The notes under the pieces are model-generated. The model worked only from the letters and a program-made list of their open reading frames with translations. It made no database searches and was not told the DNA's origin. The position numbers were made by a program, and so were the translations under genes. This document shows positions 1 through 9,164 of a DNA stretch of 49,367 bases, one piece after another. Position 1 is the first letter of the stretch, and each line of letters begins with the position of its first letter. Source of the stretch: an uncultured Bacteroidota bacterium (GTDB lineage Bacteria; Bacteroidota; Bacteroidia; Chitinophagales; Chitinophagaceae); NCBI GenBank assembly GCA_903912405.1, contig CAIWHF010000123.1, forward strand, positions 1-49,367, in the 5' to 3' direction.

Positions 1-667
1 GCATAGCAGCAAGGGGTGAAAGCCCAATGGCGCCCAAGCTTTTTTGTGTTTGTGTAAACGTGATGGGGCTTACGAGCATCACTACTGCCGCAAAACCAAA
101 AGCTACATTCCAGCGGAGCGCAGCGGGTACAAGTGATGACCATAACGAACCATTAGCAACGGCAATACAAATATAGCCGCCAATTAGAGCGCCTAAATTA
201 ACGCCTGCATAAAACAAAGAAAAGCCCGCATCGCGTCTTGGATCATCGTCGGCATAGAGCTTTCCTACGATGGTAGAAATATTGGGTTTAAAAAAGCCAG
301 TGCCTATGATGGTGAAGCTGATACCAAAAAAGAAAAAATGTTGCGGATCGATGGCTAAAATAATACTACCAACAATCATGAGTAAGCCACCCCAAAATAA
401 AGATTTTCGGTAGCCCAATAATTTGTCGGCAAACAGGCCACCAATAAAGGTGAAGGCATAAACGAAAGCCTGCGTAGCGCCATATTGCAAATTGGCTACT
501 TTATCGTTCATGGACAATTGGCTCACCATAAAGATGACCAGCATGCCCCGCATACCATAGAAGCTAAAGCGTTCCCACATTTCACTAAAAAACAAATACC
601 ATAATTGCTTAGGGTATTTCCCTTTAAAATTTTGTATTTCTTGTATGCTGCTATTTGTGTTTTCCAT
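1..667 (-). CDS. POT/PTR-family peptide transporter, N-terminal part (cut by window edge)
   Basis: This reading frame starts at an ATG at 667 and runs leftwards off the window, so only about the first 222 residues are present. POT-family proteins are inner-membrane, proton-coupled importers of di- and tripeptides. The translated N-terminus carries the family's E-x-x-E-R signature (SEMWERFSFYGMR, E29, E32, R33), then a GGLFADKLLG-like loop and the conserved FFKPNISTIVG segment. Hydrophobic stretches alternate as expected for a major-facilitator protein. It lies directly downstream, on the same strand, of a second POT gene, and both share the same motifs, so they are probably tandem paralogues. 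A strong terminator hairpin separates them and ends 14 nt before this start codon, so this gene needs read-through or a very close promoter. Substrate preference cannot be read from the sequence. Confidence 0.9.
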   Translation of the reverse strand, partial: MENTNSSIQEIQNFKGKYPKQLWYLFFSEMWERFSFYGMRGMLVIFMVSQLSMNDKVANLQYGATQAFVYAFTFIGGLFADKLLGYRKSLFWGGLLMIVGSIILAIDPQHFFFFGISFTIIGTGFFKPNISTIVGKLYADDDPRRDAGFSLFYAGVNLGALIGGYICIAVANGSLWSSLVPAALRWNVAFGFAAVVMLVSPITFTQTQKSLGAIGLSPLAAM

Positions 668-681
668 AAAACAATATTAAT

Positions 682-712
682 AAAAAAGCCCCGAATTTAT
701 CGGGGCTTTTTT
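682..712 (-). terminator. Rho-independent terminator after the second POT gene
   Basis: A 12-bp perfect stem (AAAAAAGCCCCG at 682-693 with its complement at 701-712) closes a 7-nt loop. Read on the minus strand it ends in a run of six T. It lies 13 nt after the stop of the POT gene at 726-2261 and only 14 nt before the start of the next POT gene at 667. Confidence 0.85.
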
Positions 713-725
713 ATTCATGTATGCA

Positions 726-2261
726 TTAGTTTACGCCATGCATCATTTTTTGTAAGCGTCTGCTTAGTAAGAATAACAATACGGCTGCAGTTCCCGAGAA
801 TACCACAAAGACCATAAAGTAACTTGGTAAGTCGCTAATCTCAAAACCTAAAATGCTTGGGTGTGTTGTAGCTGTTGGGTCGGGATATAGCGAGCTCATA
901 GTACCTGCTAATTTATTACCAGTAGCAACGGCCAAAAACCAGATACCCATCATTAAAGAAGTAAAACGAGCAGGGGTCAATTTGTTTACCATCGATAAAC
1001 CAATAGGGCTTAAGCACAATTCGCCAATAGTATGCAAGAAATACAAACCGGTAAGGAAGAAGATGCTAGCGCCGCTTGTAGGTATTACTTTAGAACCGAA
1101 GGCAATAAGTAAGAAGCCAATAGCTAAGAAGCCTAGTCCGAGCGATTGCTTGTAAGGGGCTACCGGGTTGATACCTTTTTTAGCCATGCGCACCCAAATA
1201 GCAGAAATGATAGGCGCTAGGATAACGATAAATCCAGCATTGAAACTTTGGAAATAACTTGCTGGCATTTCCCATCCTAAAATATGTCTGTTGGTTTGCT
1301 CTTCTGCAAAGAAAGTAAGTGAAGCACCTGCTTGCTCAAAGCACATCCAGAAGAAGATTACAAAAATCATAATGAGGATAATAACCCACAAACGATCTTT
1401 TTCTATTTTGCTCAAAGATTTGTCGGTGATGATTACAAATGGGCCTACTAAGGTCATGCCATAAATTAAAGAACCCCAAACATCTACGCCAAATCCAAAA
1501 TGGATAGCGCTGAAAGCTACAATAATACCTCCTACAAGAATCACTAATTGTTGGGTGCTAAACGCACTATCTTTAGCATCGCTAGTGGATGTTTCTGCGG
1601 CTTTATTAGGACCAACGCCTAATTGACGGCCATCGGGTGCTATTACATATTTATCTTTTGTAAGATAGAAAATCACTAAGCTGATGAGCATACCAATACC
1701 GGCAGCTAAGAAACCCCATTTAAAATCTACATTTTCTCCTAAATAACCACATAAGAGTGGCGCTACAAAAGCACCTGCATTGATACCCATATAGAAAATA
1801 GTATAAGCCGCATCTTTTCTGCTATCGCCATCTTCATACAATTGGCCCACCATGGTAGAGATGTTAGGTTTGAAAAAACCATTACCAAAAATAAGTGCTG
1901 CTAAGCCCGTCCACATTAGGGTTATAGAAAGACCTTTGTCGGCATTGGCTGCAAAGGAAGCAGAGAAGAACATGAAGAATTGTCCAATAGCCATTAATAA
2001 GCCACCCACAAAAATAGATTTTCTATTGCCCCAATAGCGATCGGCAACATAACCACCAATTAATGGAGTAAGGTAAACCAATCCGGTATAGCTACCATAA
2101 ATATTACTTGCTAGGGCTTTGTCGAGCAAAAGCATTTTGGTCATGTACAATACAAAAATTGCGCGCATACCATAATAACTAAATCGCTCCCAAAATTCGG
2201 TTGCAAAAAGTACATAGAGCCCTTTTGGGTGCTGGTTGCTGGAGGTTTGCATCTCTGCCAT
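726..2261 (-). CDS. POT/PTR-family proton-coupled peptide transporter
   Basis: Predicted 511-residue inner-membrane di/tripeptide:proton symporter of the major facilitator superfamily. The start at 2261 (MAEMQTSSNQHPKGLYVLF) is chosen because it places the E-x-x-E-R-F-x-Y-Y signature (E22, E25, R26, F27, Y29, Y30) at the usual distance from the N-terminus; a longer frame to 2354 adds 31 residues that look unlike the family. ATG 2252 is an alternative. Further family motifs are GGYVADRYWGNRKS in the TM2-TM3 loop, FFKPNISTMVGQLY, and ELCLSPIGLSMVNKL near the C-terminus. Length is normal for bacterial POT proteins. It is divergent from purD, with 101 bp between the starts. It is followed by a strong terminator and then a second POT gene on the same strand. 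Expression of the two may therefore be uneven. Confidence 0.93.
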   Translation of the reverse strand: MAEMQTSSNQHPKGLYVLFATEFWERFSYYGMRAIFVLYMTKMLLLDKALASNIYGSYTGLVYLTPLIGGYVADRYWGNRKSIFVGGLLMAIGQFFMFFSASFAANADKGLSITLMWTGLAALIFGNGFFKPNISTMVGQLYEDGDSRKDAAYTIFYMGINAGAFVAPLLCGYLGENVDFKWGFLAAGIGMLISLVIFYLTKDKYVIAPDGRQLGVGPNKAAETSTSDAKDSAFSTQQLVILVGGIIVAFSAIHFGFGVDVWGSLIYGMTLVGPFVIITDKSLSKIEKDRLWVIILIMIFVIFFWMCFEQAGASLTFFAEEQTNRHILGWEMPASYFQSFNAGFIVILAPIISAIWVRMAKKGINPVAPYKQSLGLGFLAIGFLLIAFGSKVIPTSGASIFFLTGLYFLHTIGELCLSPIGLSMVNKLTPARFTSLMMGIWFLAVATGNKLAGTMSSLYPDPTATTHPSILGFEISDLPSYFMVFVVFSGTAAVLLFLLSRRLQKMMHGVN

Positions 2262-2362
2262 AAGTTGTGTTTTAGAAATTAAATTAAAAATAATTTGCCC
2301 TAAAATAATTATTTTATTGTAACCATGAAACACTATTTGTAATTTTCCACTCAAATTAATTT

Positions 2363-3643
2363 ATGAAAGCACATAATATACTGTTATTAGGATCGGGTGG
2401 TAGAGAACATGCACTAGCTTGGAAATTGACGCAAAGCCCTTTGTGTAAAGCTTTATACATAGCTCCAGGCAATGCAGGAACAGCACAATTGGGTACTAAT
2501 ATAGCGGTTGCCCTCTCGGATTTTGAGGCCTTAAAAAAAATCTGCATAGAAAAAGAAATCAGCTTATTGTTTCCGGGCTCTGAAGAAGCCTTGGTTTTGG
2601 GTGTTTGGGATTATTTTAAACAAGATCCGGCTTTGGCACATATTATTGTAGCTGGCCCATCAAAAGCGGGTGCGCAATTGGAGGGTAGTAAGGCTTTTTC
2701 GAAGAAATTTATGCAACGCCATCAAATTCCTACAGCGGCGTATGCCGAGTTTTCGGAGCATAATTATGAAGAAGGCTTGCAGTATTTGGCACAGCATGCC
2801 TTACCCATTGTGCTTAAGGCCGATGGCTTAGCGGCGGGTAAAGGCGTGGTGATAGCGTTCAGTCATGAAGAAGCTTTCGTTGCTTTTGAGCAGATGATTA
2901 AAGAAGCGCAATTTGGAGCAGCTAGCAAAACAGTGGTGGTAGAAGCATTTTTAACAGGAATAGAGTTATCGGTTTTTGCACTCAGCGATGGCACCCATTA
3001 TGTGTTGTTGCCCGAGGCTAAAGATTATAAACGCATAGGAGAAGGCGATAAAGGATTGAATACCGGCGGTATGGGCGCTATTTCGCCCGTGCCATTTGCC
3101 GATGCGGCCTTTATGCAAAAAGTAAAAGACTTGATTGTGGAGCCTACGATAAAAGGCTTATCGGCAGAGGGTATTACCTATCAAGGCTTTATTTTCTTTG
3201 GCTTGATCAATGTGGGGGGTGAGCCTTTTGTGATCGAATATAATTGTCGTATGGGCGATCCGGAAACAGAAGTGGTGATGCTCCGATTAGAAAATGATTT
3301 GGTGGCCTTGCTAGAAGCGATGCAGGCGCAGCAATTAGATCAGGTGCAAGTGCAGTGTCATCCCAAAGCGGCTTGCACGGTGATGTTGGTATCGGGAGGT
3401 TATCCTGAAGCCTTTGAAAAAGGGTTTGCAATAAAAGGCTTACAAGCGCCTACCCAAAGCTTGCTTTTTCATGCGGGCACTAAAATGGCCGAGGATAAAG
3501 TGCTTACAAATGGGGGTAGAGTAATAGCGGTAAGCTCGTATGGCACTACTTTAAAAGAGGCCCTGCAAGGCTCTTATGATACGATATCGCAACTTGATTT
3601 TCAGCACATGAATTATAGAAAAGACATAGGCTGGGAATTTTAA
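2363..3643 (+). CDS. purD: Phosphoribosylamine-glycine ligase (GAR synthetase)
   Basis: 426 residues, the usual length for PurD. The enzyme joins 5-phosphoribosylamine and glycine using ATP, the second step of de novo purine synthesis, in the cytoplasm. The N-terminus has the diagnostic LLLGSGGREHALAWKL motif and APGNAG. The ATP-grasp core shows KADGLAAGKGVV, the signature NTGGMGAISPVPF, and metal-binding residues in the EYNCRMGDPETEV segment. The C-terminal domain carries the HAGT segment. The gene stands alone, without other pur genes beside it; purT (17161-18330) is elsewhere in this window. A hairpin followed by six T ends the transcript just downstream. Identification is secure. Confidence 0.97.
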   Translation: MKAHNILLLGSGGREHALAWKLTQSPLCKALYIAPGNAGTAQLGTNIAVALSDFEALKKICIEKEISLLFPGSEEALVLGVWDYFKQDPALAHIIVAGPSKAGAQLEGSKAFSKKFMQRHQIPTAAYAEFSEHNYEEGLQYLAQHALPIVLKADGLAAGKGVVIAFSHEEAFVAFEQMIKEAQFGAASKTVVVEAFLTGIELSVFALSDGTHYVLLPEAKDYKRIGEGDKGLNTGGMGAISPVPFADAAFMQKVKDLIVEPTIKGLSAEGITYQGFIFFGLINVGGEPFVIEYNCRMGDPETEVVMLRLENDLVALLEAMQAQQLDQVQVQCHPKAACTVMLVSGGYPEAFEKGFAIKGLQAPTQSLLFHAGTKMAEDKVLTNGGRVIAVSSYGTTLKEALQGSYDTISQLDFQHMNYRKDIGWEF

Positions 3644-3657
3644 AAAAATACGGAACA

Positions 3658-3684
3658 ATGGATATCAAATGATATCCATTTTTT
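3658..3684 (+). terminator. Rho-independent terminator after purD
   Basis: The inverted repeat ATGGATATCA / TGATATCCAT (3658-3667 and 3670-3679) with a minimal loop is followed by a run of T to 3684. It lies 15 nt after the purD stop codon. Confidence 0.75.
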
Positions 3685-3716
3685 CTTGGGCTACAAGGTG
3701 GTATTCCTTATCTTTG
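3685..3716 (+). promoter_or_regulatory. Bacteroidota-type promoter for the envelope operon
   Basis: TATCTTTG at 3709-3716 matches the Bacteroidota -7 consensus TAnnTTTG. CTTG at 3685-3688 is a plausible -33 element with a 20-nt spacer. It directly follows the purD terminator and lies 31 nt before the ATG of the TonB-dependent receptor, so it probably drives the operon 3748-11661. Confidence 0.6.
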
Positions 3717-3747
3717 TTACCTTATCAATATTATTTTACGAACAGTT

Positions 3748-6063
3748 ATGAAGTCAATTTTTTTTAAGAAAAACATCCTCCTAGGGATCCTCTTGTTAAA
3801 TACTATTTTTTCGTTTGCACAAAATGGAATTGTAAAAGGTTTTGTTTACGATAAAGCCAACGGGGAACCCATTATCTATACCAATGTGGTGATAAAGCAA
3901 TTGAATATGGGCGTGCAAACCGATATCAATGGCTACTTTACGTTCAGTCAGTTGAAACCCGGCAGCTATACCATCATGGTGCCGTATATGGGCTATGATA
4001 CCGCTTTGGTAAACATTGTAGTGCAAGCTAATGATGTGGTAACGCAGAAAATATTTTTGACCAAAAGAGAGCGCATGCTCAAAGGGGTAGAAGTAACGGC
4101 GCGCAAAACGGTGAAGATGACAACCGTGAATGCGGGTGTTACTACGATATCGCCAAAAGAAATTAAATTATTGCCAAGTGCCGGCGGCGAACCTGATATT
4201 GCTCAATATTTGCAAGTAATGCCAGGGGTAATTTTTACGGGCGATCAGGGTGGACAATTATACATTCGTGGAGGGGCACCTTCGCAAACCGGAATTTTAT
4301 TAGATGGTGTTACGATTTATAATCCATTTCACTCCATTGGTTTATTCTCTGTGTTTGAAACTGATGCTATTAAAAGTGTAGATGTAATGTCGGCAGGCTT
4401 TAATGCTTTGTATGGCAATAGAACTTCGGCAATTTTGGATGTGCGTACCAAAGATGGTAATAAAAACAGAACAGCCGGAAAATTATCAGCATCGCCTATT
4501 ATGATGCGTGCGATGTTGGAAGGACCTTTGTCGAAAGCGAAATCAGAAAATGGCGGAAGTGCCACTTATATTTTAAGCATGAAGCATAGCTACTTCGATA
4601 AAACTTCTTCGTCTATGTACAGTGTTTTAGGCGATCCGTTTAAGCAAGGCTTGCCGTATAGCTTCACCGATTTGTATGGTAAAATCACCTTGAGTGGTGA
4701 GAACGGAAGTAAGTTTAATATTTTCGGTTTCAATTTTGATGATAAAGCAAAAGTGCTGAGTGCACAGTCTAATAACGATTTAGCGAGCTTCAATTGGTTG
4801 GCTTCCGGATTGGGCACCAATTTTGTGGTTACTCCTGCTGGAGCTTCTACCTTGATTAGCGGTAAGTTTGCGTTTTCTAAATATGGTATCGATTATAAAG
4901 AGCAAGCGAATAGAACACGCAATAGTACCATTGATGGCTTTGAAGGAGCTATTGATTTCACCTACTTCCTAAAAAGCTTTTCTTTAGTAAAATATGGTTT
5001 AGAAGTAAGCGGACAACATACCACTTTATCGTATGTCAACAACTACAATATACCTACTACCTTAGATCGTCGAAATACTACAGCGGCTTTATACTTATTG
5101 GTGCGTCAGAACTTTAAGGAGAAATTAATTATAGAGCCAAGCTTTAGAGTGCAGTATTATTCTGGATTAGCTAAAATGTCGCCAGAGCCTCGCATTGGTA
5201 TCAAGTATAATATCAGTAGCAATGTGCGATTAAAAGCGGCTGCAGGTATTTATTCTCAAAATATTATCAGTACTAAAAGTGACCGAGATATCGTTAATTT
5301 CTTTTCAGCCTTTTTGTTGAGCCCTGATGAGCAAGTATTAAACACCGTAGGAGAAACCGTTAAGAATAATTTATTAACGGCGCGTCATCTCTTAGGCGGT
5401 ATAGAAGTAGATGCTTGGGGTATAGAATTTAATTTAGAACCTTGGTATAAAAACTTTTCACAAAATATAGAATTGAACAGGTATAAACTTTTTGCTTCCG
5501 ATCCTAATTTCATTACCGAGACAGGAAAAGCTTATGGATTAGATTTATCTGCAAAATACCAAACGAAAGCATGGTATTTATGGTGTGCAGCCTCAGTGCA
5601 AAATGTAACGCGCTTTGATGGCAAACAAACCTATGCGCCACCTTTCGATCGACGCTTCAATGTTAATATCGTTTCTTCGTATACCTTAGGAAAAAATAAA
5701 GAGTGGGATCTTTCGGGTCGTTTTAATTACGGTTCTCCATTTCCATTCACACAAACGCAAGGATTTTATGAGCAGTTGAATTTATTAAACAATGGTATTG
5801 GTTCCAATTATTTGGGGCAGAATGGCAACTTAGGTATTTTGTATGCCGATCAAATTAATGGCGGGCGCTTATCGCATTATCATCGATTGGACTTATCTGC
5901 AAAAAGAAAATTTGTGATCAGCAAAACCAGTACCGTAGATGCTACTTTCAGTGTTACGAATGTGTATGATCGTCAGAATATTTTTTATGTAAATAGAGTA
6001 ACGAATGAACGAGTATATCAATTGCCTTTCTTTCCTAGCTTAAACGTAACATGGAATTTTTAA
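3748..6063 (+). CDS. TonB-dependent receptor with carboxypeptidase-like regulatory domain
   Basis: 771-residue outer-membrane protein. Residues 1-25 form a signal peptide ending in SFAQ. Residues about 27-110 are a carboxypeptidase-regulatory-like beta domain (VKGFVYDKANGEPIIYTNVV, TDINGYFTFSQLKPGSYT), typical of Bacteroidota receptors. A plug domain follows at about 130-235 (QVMPGVIFTGDQGGQLYIRG, ILLDGVTIYNPFH, GNRTSAILDVRTKDG). The rest is the beta-barrel, ending in the aromatic residue of NVTWNF. It is shorter than SusC proteins, and no SusD partner is adjacent, so a polysaccharide locus is unlikely. It is the first gene of a four-gene operon; the stop codon is 2 nt before the start of the TPR gene. 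A Bacteroidota-type promoter lies 31 nt upstream. The substrate is unknown, and it may act in envelope assembly rather than nutrient uptake. Confidence 0.9.
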   Translation: MKSIFFKKNILLGILLLNTIFSFAQNGIVKGFVYDKANGEPIIYTNVVIKQLNMGVQTDINGYFTFSQLKPGSYTIMVPYMGYDTALVNIVVQANDVVTQKIFLTKRERMLKGVEVTARKTVKMTTVNAGVTTISPKEIKLLPSAGGEPDIAQYLQVMPGVIFTGDQGGQLYIRGGAPSQTGILLDGVTIYNPFHSIGLFSVFETDAIKSVDVMSAGFNALYGNRTSAILDVRTKDGNKNRTAGKLSASPIMMRAMLEGPLSKAKSENGGSATYILSMKHSYFDKTSSSMYSVLGDPFKQGLPYSFTDLYGKITLSGENGSKFNIFGFNFDDKAKVLSAQSNNDLASFNWLASGLGTNFVVTPAGASTLISGKFAFSKYGIDYKEQANRTRNSTIDGFEGAIDFTYFLKSFSLVKYGLEVSGQHTTLSYVNNYNIPTTLDRRNTTAALYLLVRQNFKEKLIIEPSFRVQYYSGLAKMSPEPRIGIKYNISSNVRLKAAAGIYSQNIISTKSDRDIVNFFSAFLLSPDEQVLNTVGETVKNNLLTARHLLGGIEVDAWGIEFNLEPWYKNFSQNIELNRYKLFASDPNFITETGKAYGLDLSAKYQTKAWYLWCAASVQNVTRFDGKQTYAPPFDRRFNVNIVSSYTLGKNKEWDLSGRFNYGSPFPFTQTQGFYEQLNLLNNGIGSNYLGQNGNLGILYADQINGGRLSHYHRLDLSAKRKFVISKTSTVDATFSVTNVYDRQNIFYVNRVTNERVYQLPFFPSLNVTWNF

Positions 6064-6065
6064 CA

Positions 6066-9000
6066 ATGCAACAACCAATAACCTATTTTAAACAACGCGC
6101 CATAGTTTTTGTAAGCGCATTTCTGCTCGGCTTGAGTATGCCGACAAAAGCGCAAATTGCAACTACAGAAAATTTACAGGGCACTACTGCTGCGTGGAAT
6201 ACCCAGTGTGCGTTGTTATTTAAAAATGCGCAGTATGAAGCATGCCTTACTGTGGCAAGACAATTTTGGAGCCAAGCGCGTAAAAAGTCGAACACAACTA
6301 GGGTGGCAATGGAAGATGAAGTTAGCTTTTATCAGATTGCTAGTATGCTTGCATTGAATGATTCTAATGCCTTGTCTATGGCTAATAGTTTTTTGCAAAA
6401 ACACACAACGCCCTATTTTATTGACAAAATAAATTACTTCTTAGCGCAATATCATTTTCGTTTAGATCATTTTCAATTGGCTATTCCGTTATATGAGAAA
6501 GCATCTATTTCCAATTTAAATAATGAAGAGATTATTGATTTGAAATTTGAATTGGCTTATTGCTATTTCAATAATAAGAATTTTGAAAAAGCAAATTCGC
6601 TCTTTGCTGTAATGAAGTCATTGCCGGGCGTATATAAAGATGCAGCAAATTATTATTATGGCTTAATTGCATACAATAAGGCAAATTATAAAGAGGCGCT
6701 TTCATGTTTTGAATTGATAGCGAGCTCGTCTGTTTATGGTAATACGGTGCCTTATTATGTAGCCGAATTATATTATTTTTCTAACAATAAGGATAAAGCA
6801 CTTAATTATGCTTTAGGGAAATTGAATGAAAAAACTAAACTGTATTATGATAAGGAATTACATAAGTTAGTAGCACAAATTTATTTTGAAAAAAATCAGT
6901 ACGACAAAGCCTTGCCGCATTTCGAATATTACTATCTACATACCGATAGAATTAAAAAAGAGGAATTGTATGAATTAGCATATTGTAATTATTACTTAGA
7001 TAATTGGAAAGAGGCTATTGATTATTTCAAGCCTTTGAGTAATATGCAGGATTCCTTGGGGCAAACAGCGATGTATTTATTAGGAGCTTCTTATTTAAAA
7101 CTGAATGATAAAAAGAATGCAAAGTATGCCTTTGATATTTGTAGTCAGTTCGATTTTAATGCATCGCAAACAGAAGCATCTTTATATTTAAGTTCAAAAA
7201 TTAGTTATGATTTACAGCATGATCAAGATGCAGTGACAACTATAGAGGCTTTAAAAAATCAATTTCCTTCGTCTGCCTATACTGCCGAATTGAATTTAAT
7301 CTTAGGGGCTATTTTAGTTAAGAGAAAGGAATTTGAACCTGCCATAGCTGTCTTGCAAAAAGCACTTTTAACAGATGCGCAAACAACTATGTTGCTACAA
7401 GAAGCTTATTATGGGGCTGGTATTGCGGCCTATCTAAAAAGTGATTTTGCCTCAGCTGCTACTCATTTCTTAGCAAGCTCAAAGGTGGCGATTGAGTCAC
7501 CCTATCAGGTAGCATCGCTGTTTTGGTTGTTAAATGCCAACTACAAAAATGCTGATTACAATAATGCGTTGAAAGCCGGTAATTTATTTATTGAAAAAAA
7601 CAAACTATCTAATGATGCGCAACAAATAAGTGATGCGGCAACCAATGATCATGCACAGCTTATTTTAGGCTATGTTTGCTTAGATGCAAATCTATTTGCA
7701 GAAGCGCAAGTTTATTTTAAACAAGCACAGCTTTCAAAAGATAATACCATTATTAAAACAGCTTCTTTGAAAGAAGCAGATGCTTATTTTTTAGCAAAGC
7801 AATATGCTAAAGCCAGCATCTTATATGACCGTATTATACAAGATAATAATGAAGATAGTCCGTATGCTATTTATCAAAAAGCCATCATACTGGGTCTTAA
7901 TAATAAAGCATCAGAAAAAATTACCTTATTAAAAAAATTGATTGATGAAAAAAATGAGCAATCGCCATTTATAAAAAGTGCTCGTTTCGAGTTGGCTACT
8001 ACCTTTTATCAACAAGAACAATATGGAAAGGCTATAGAGCAATTTAAAATATTGCTTGACGATGCAACTGATAAAGATGCTGTTTCTAAAGTAGTCTATA
8101 AAATTGCAGCAGCTTATCAGCAGTTAGACGATACTACCAATGCATTATTATATCACAAAAGAGTGCTTACTCAATATCCATCTAGTGAAGAGTATGCGGC
8201 TTCTTTAGATGCGATAAAAGCTATCTATATGAATCATAATCAGCCAGCATTATTCATTGCCTTTAAAAATCAATTAGGCAATAGCGACTCGTCAACTCAT
8301 GCTGATGATTCCCTATTCTACGAAACTGCATTAAATTTATATGCAATCAATAATTGGGATAAAGCACTGCTTTCTCTCAATGATTTTATCAATCGGTATC
8401 CGACGAGCGTATTAATACCATCAGCCAACTATTACAAAGCGGTATGTTTGTCAAATTTGAAACAAACAAAAGGGGCTGTGGAATCGTATCGACAAGCGCT
8501 ACAAGCAGGATTGCAAGATGATCTAGAAGCTACGGCACTCAACGAAGTAGCTCGTTTGTCATTTGAAACTAATGCGCTAGATTCAGCTTTATCATATTGG
8601 GCTACCTTACGTGCCAATTACAATAATGCCATCTACTTAAAGCAATCGTATTTGGGTATGATGAAAGTACATGCGCTACAGCATACACCTGCTTTAGCCT
8701 TGAGCTATGCAGACAGTGCTCTGGCAACCAATGGATTGAGCAATAGCGAACAACATGAAATTTCATTTTATAAAGGCCGTTGTTATGAAGATCTAAAACA
8801 ATATGATTCAGCCTTAGTGTATTTAACTTTAGCACAGAAAAATACGAATGGGCTTAATCTAGTAATGGCCAATTATTATGCTGCTCTTTGTTGGTATCAA
8901 ATAAACAAGTTGGGAGAAGCAGAAAAAGAGGCAAATAAAACCATTGCTGCTGCAGGTGCTAATACTTATTGGATTGTAAAAACCTATTTGCTTTTAGCGG

Positions 9001-9158
9001 ATATTTTAGTGAAACAGAAAGATTATTTTAATGCCAAAGCAACCTTACAGAGTATTATCAAAAATGCTAAATTCTCAGATTTGAAACAAGAAGCACAAGA
9101 TAAATTATTACAGGTAAAAGTGCTGGAGTCTAAAAATACTAAGTTGAAAATCGATTAA
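6066..9158 (+). CDS. Large secreted tetratricopeptide-repeat protein
   Basis: 1030 residues. The start at 6066 (MQQPITYFKQRAIVF) is chosen over an in-frame ATG at 6051 that overlaps the receptor gene, because it gives a clean signal peptide: a basic start, a hydrophobic core and TKAQ at about 27-30. The mature protein is almost wholly helical and built from many TPR-like units with repeating patterns such as ALPHFEYYYLHTD, ELAYCNYYLDNWKEAIDYF and YGKAIEQFKILLDDATDKDA. It therefore probably lies in the periplasm or on the inner face of the outer membrane as a protein-binding scaffold, reminiscent of YbgF/BamD-type TPR proteins, though no specific orthology can be claimed. It is operonic with the receptor upstream (2 nt) and an outer-membrane barrel downstream (6 nt), so it may bring these together. 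No catalytic motif is visible. Confidence 0.85.
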   Translation: MQQPITYFKQRAIVFVSAFLLGLSMPTKAQIATTENLQGTTAAWNTQCALLFKNAQYEACLTVARQFWSQARKKSNTTRVAMEDEVSFYQIASMLALNDSNALSMANSFLQKHTTPYFIDKINYFLAQYHFRLDHFQLAIPLYEKASISNLNNEEIIDLKFELAYCYFNNKNFEKANSLFAVMKSLPGVYKDAANYYYGLIAYNKANYKEALSCFELIASSSVYGNTVPYYVAELYYFSNNKDKALNYALGKLNEKTKLYYDKELHKLVAQIYFEKNQYDKALPHFEYYYLHTDRIKKEELYELAYCNYYLDNWKEAIDYFKPLSNMQDSLGQTAMYLLGASYLKLNDKKNAKYAFDICSQFDFNASQTEASLYLSSKISYDLQHDQDAVTTIEALKNQFPSSAYTAELNLILGAILVKRKEFEPAIAVLQKALLTDAQTTMLLQEAYYGAGIAAYLKSDFASAATHFLASSKVAIESPYQVASLFWLLNANYKNADYNNALKAGNLFIEKNKLSNDAQQISDAATNDHAQLILGYVCLDANLFAEAQVYFKQAQLSKDNTIIKTASLKEADAYFLAKQYAKASILYDRIIQDNNEDSPYAIYQKAIILGLNNKASEKITLLKKLIDEKNEQSPFIKSARFELATTFYQQEQYGKAIEQFKILLDDATDKDAVSKVVYKIAAAYQQLDDTTNALLYHKRVLTQYPSSEEYAASLDAIKAIYMNHNQPALFIAFKNQLGNSDSSTHADDSLFYETALNLYAINNWDKALLSLNDFINRYPTSVLIPSANYYKAVCLSNLKQTKGAVESYRQALQAGLQDDLEATALNEVARLSFETNALDSALSYWATLRANYNNAIYLKQSYLGMMKVHALQHTPALALSYADSALATNGLSNSEQHEISFYKGRCYEDLKQYDSALVYLTLAQKNTNGLNLVMANYYAALCWYQINKLGEAEKEANKTIAAAGANTYWIVKTYLLLADILVKQKDYFNAKATLQSIIKNAKFSDLKQEAQDKLLQVKVLESKNTKLKID

Positions 9159-9164
9159 TCTATT

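Noticed and set aside
2322..2335. TGAAACA-like half parS between the POT gene and purD
   Set aside because: Only one half-site is present, without the inverted partner.
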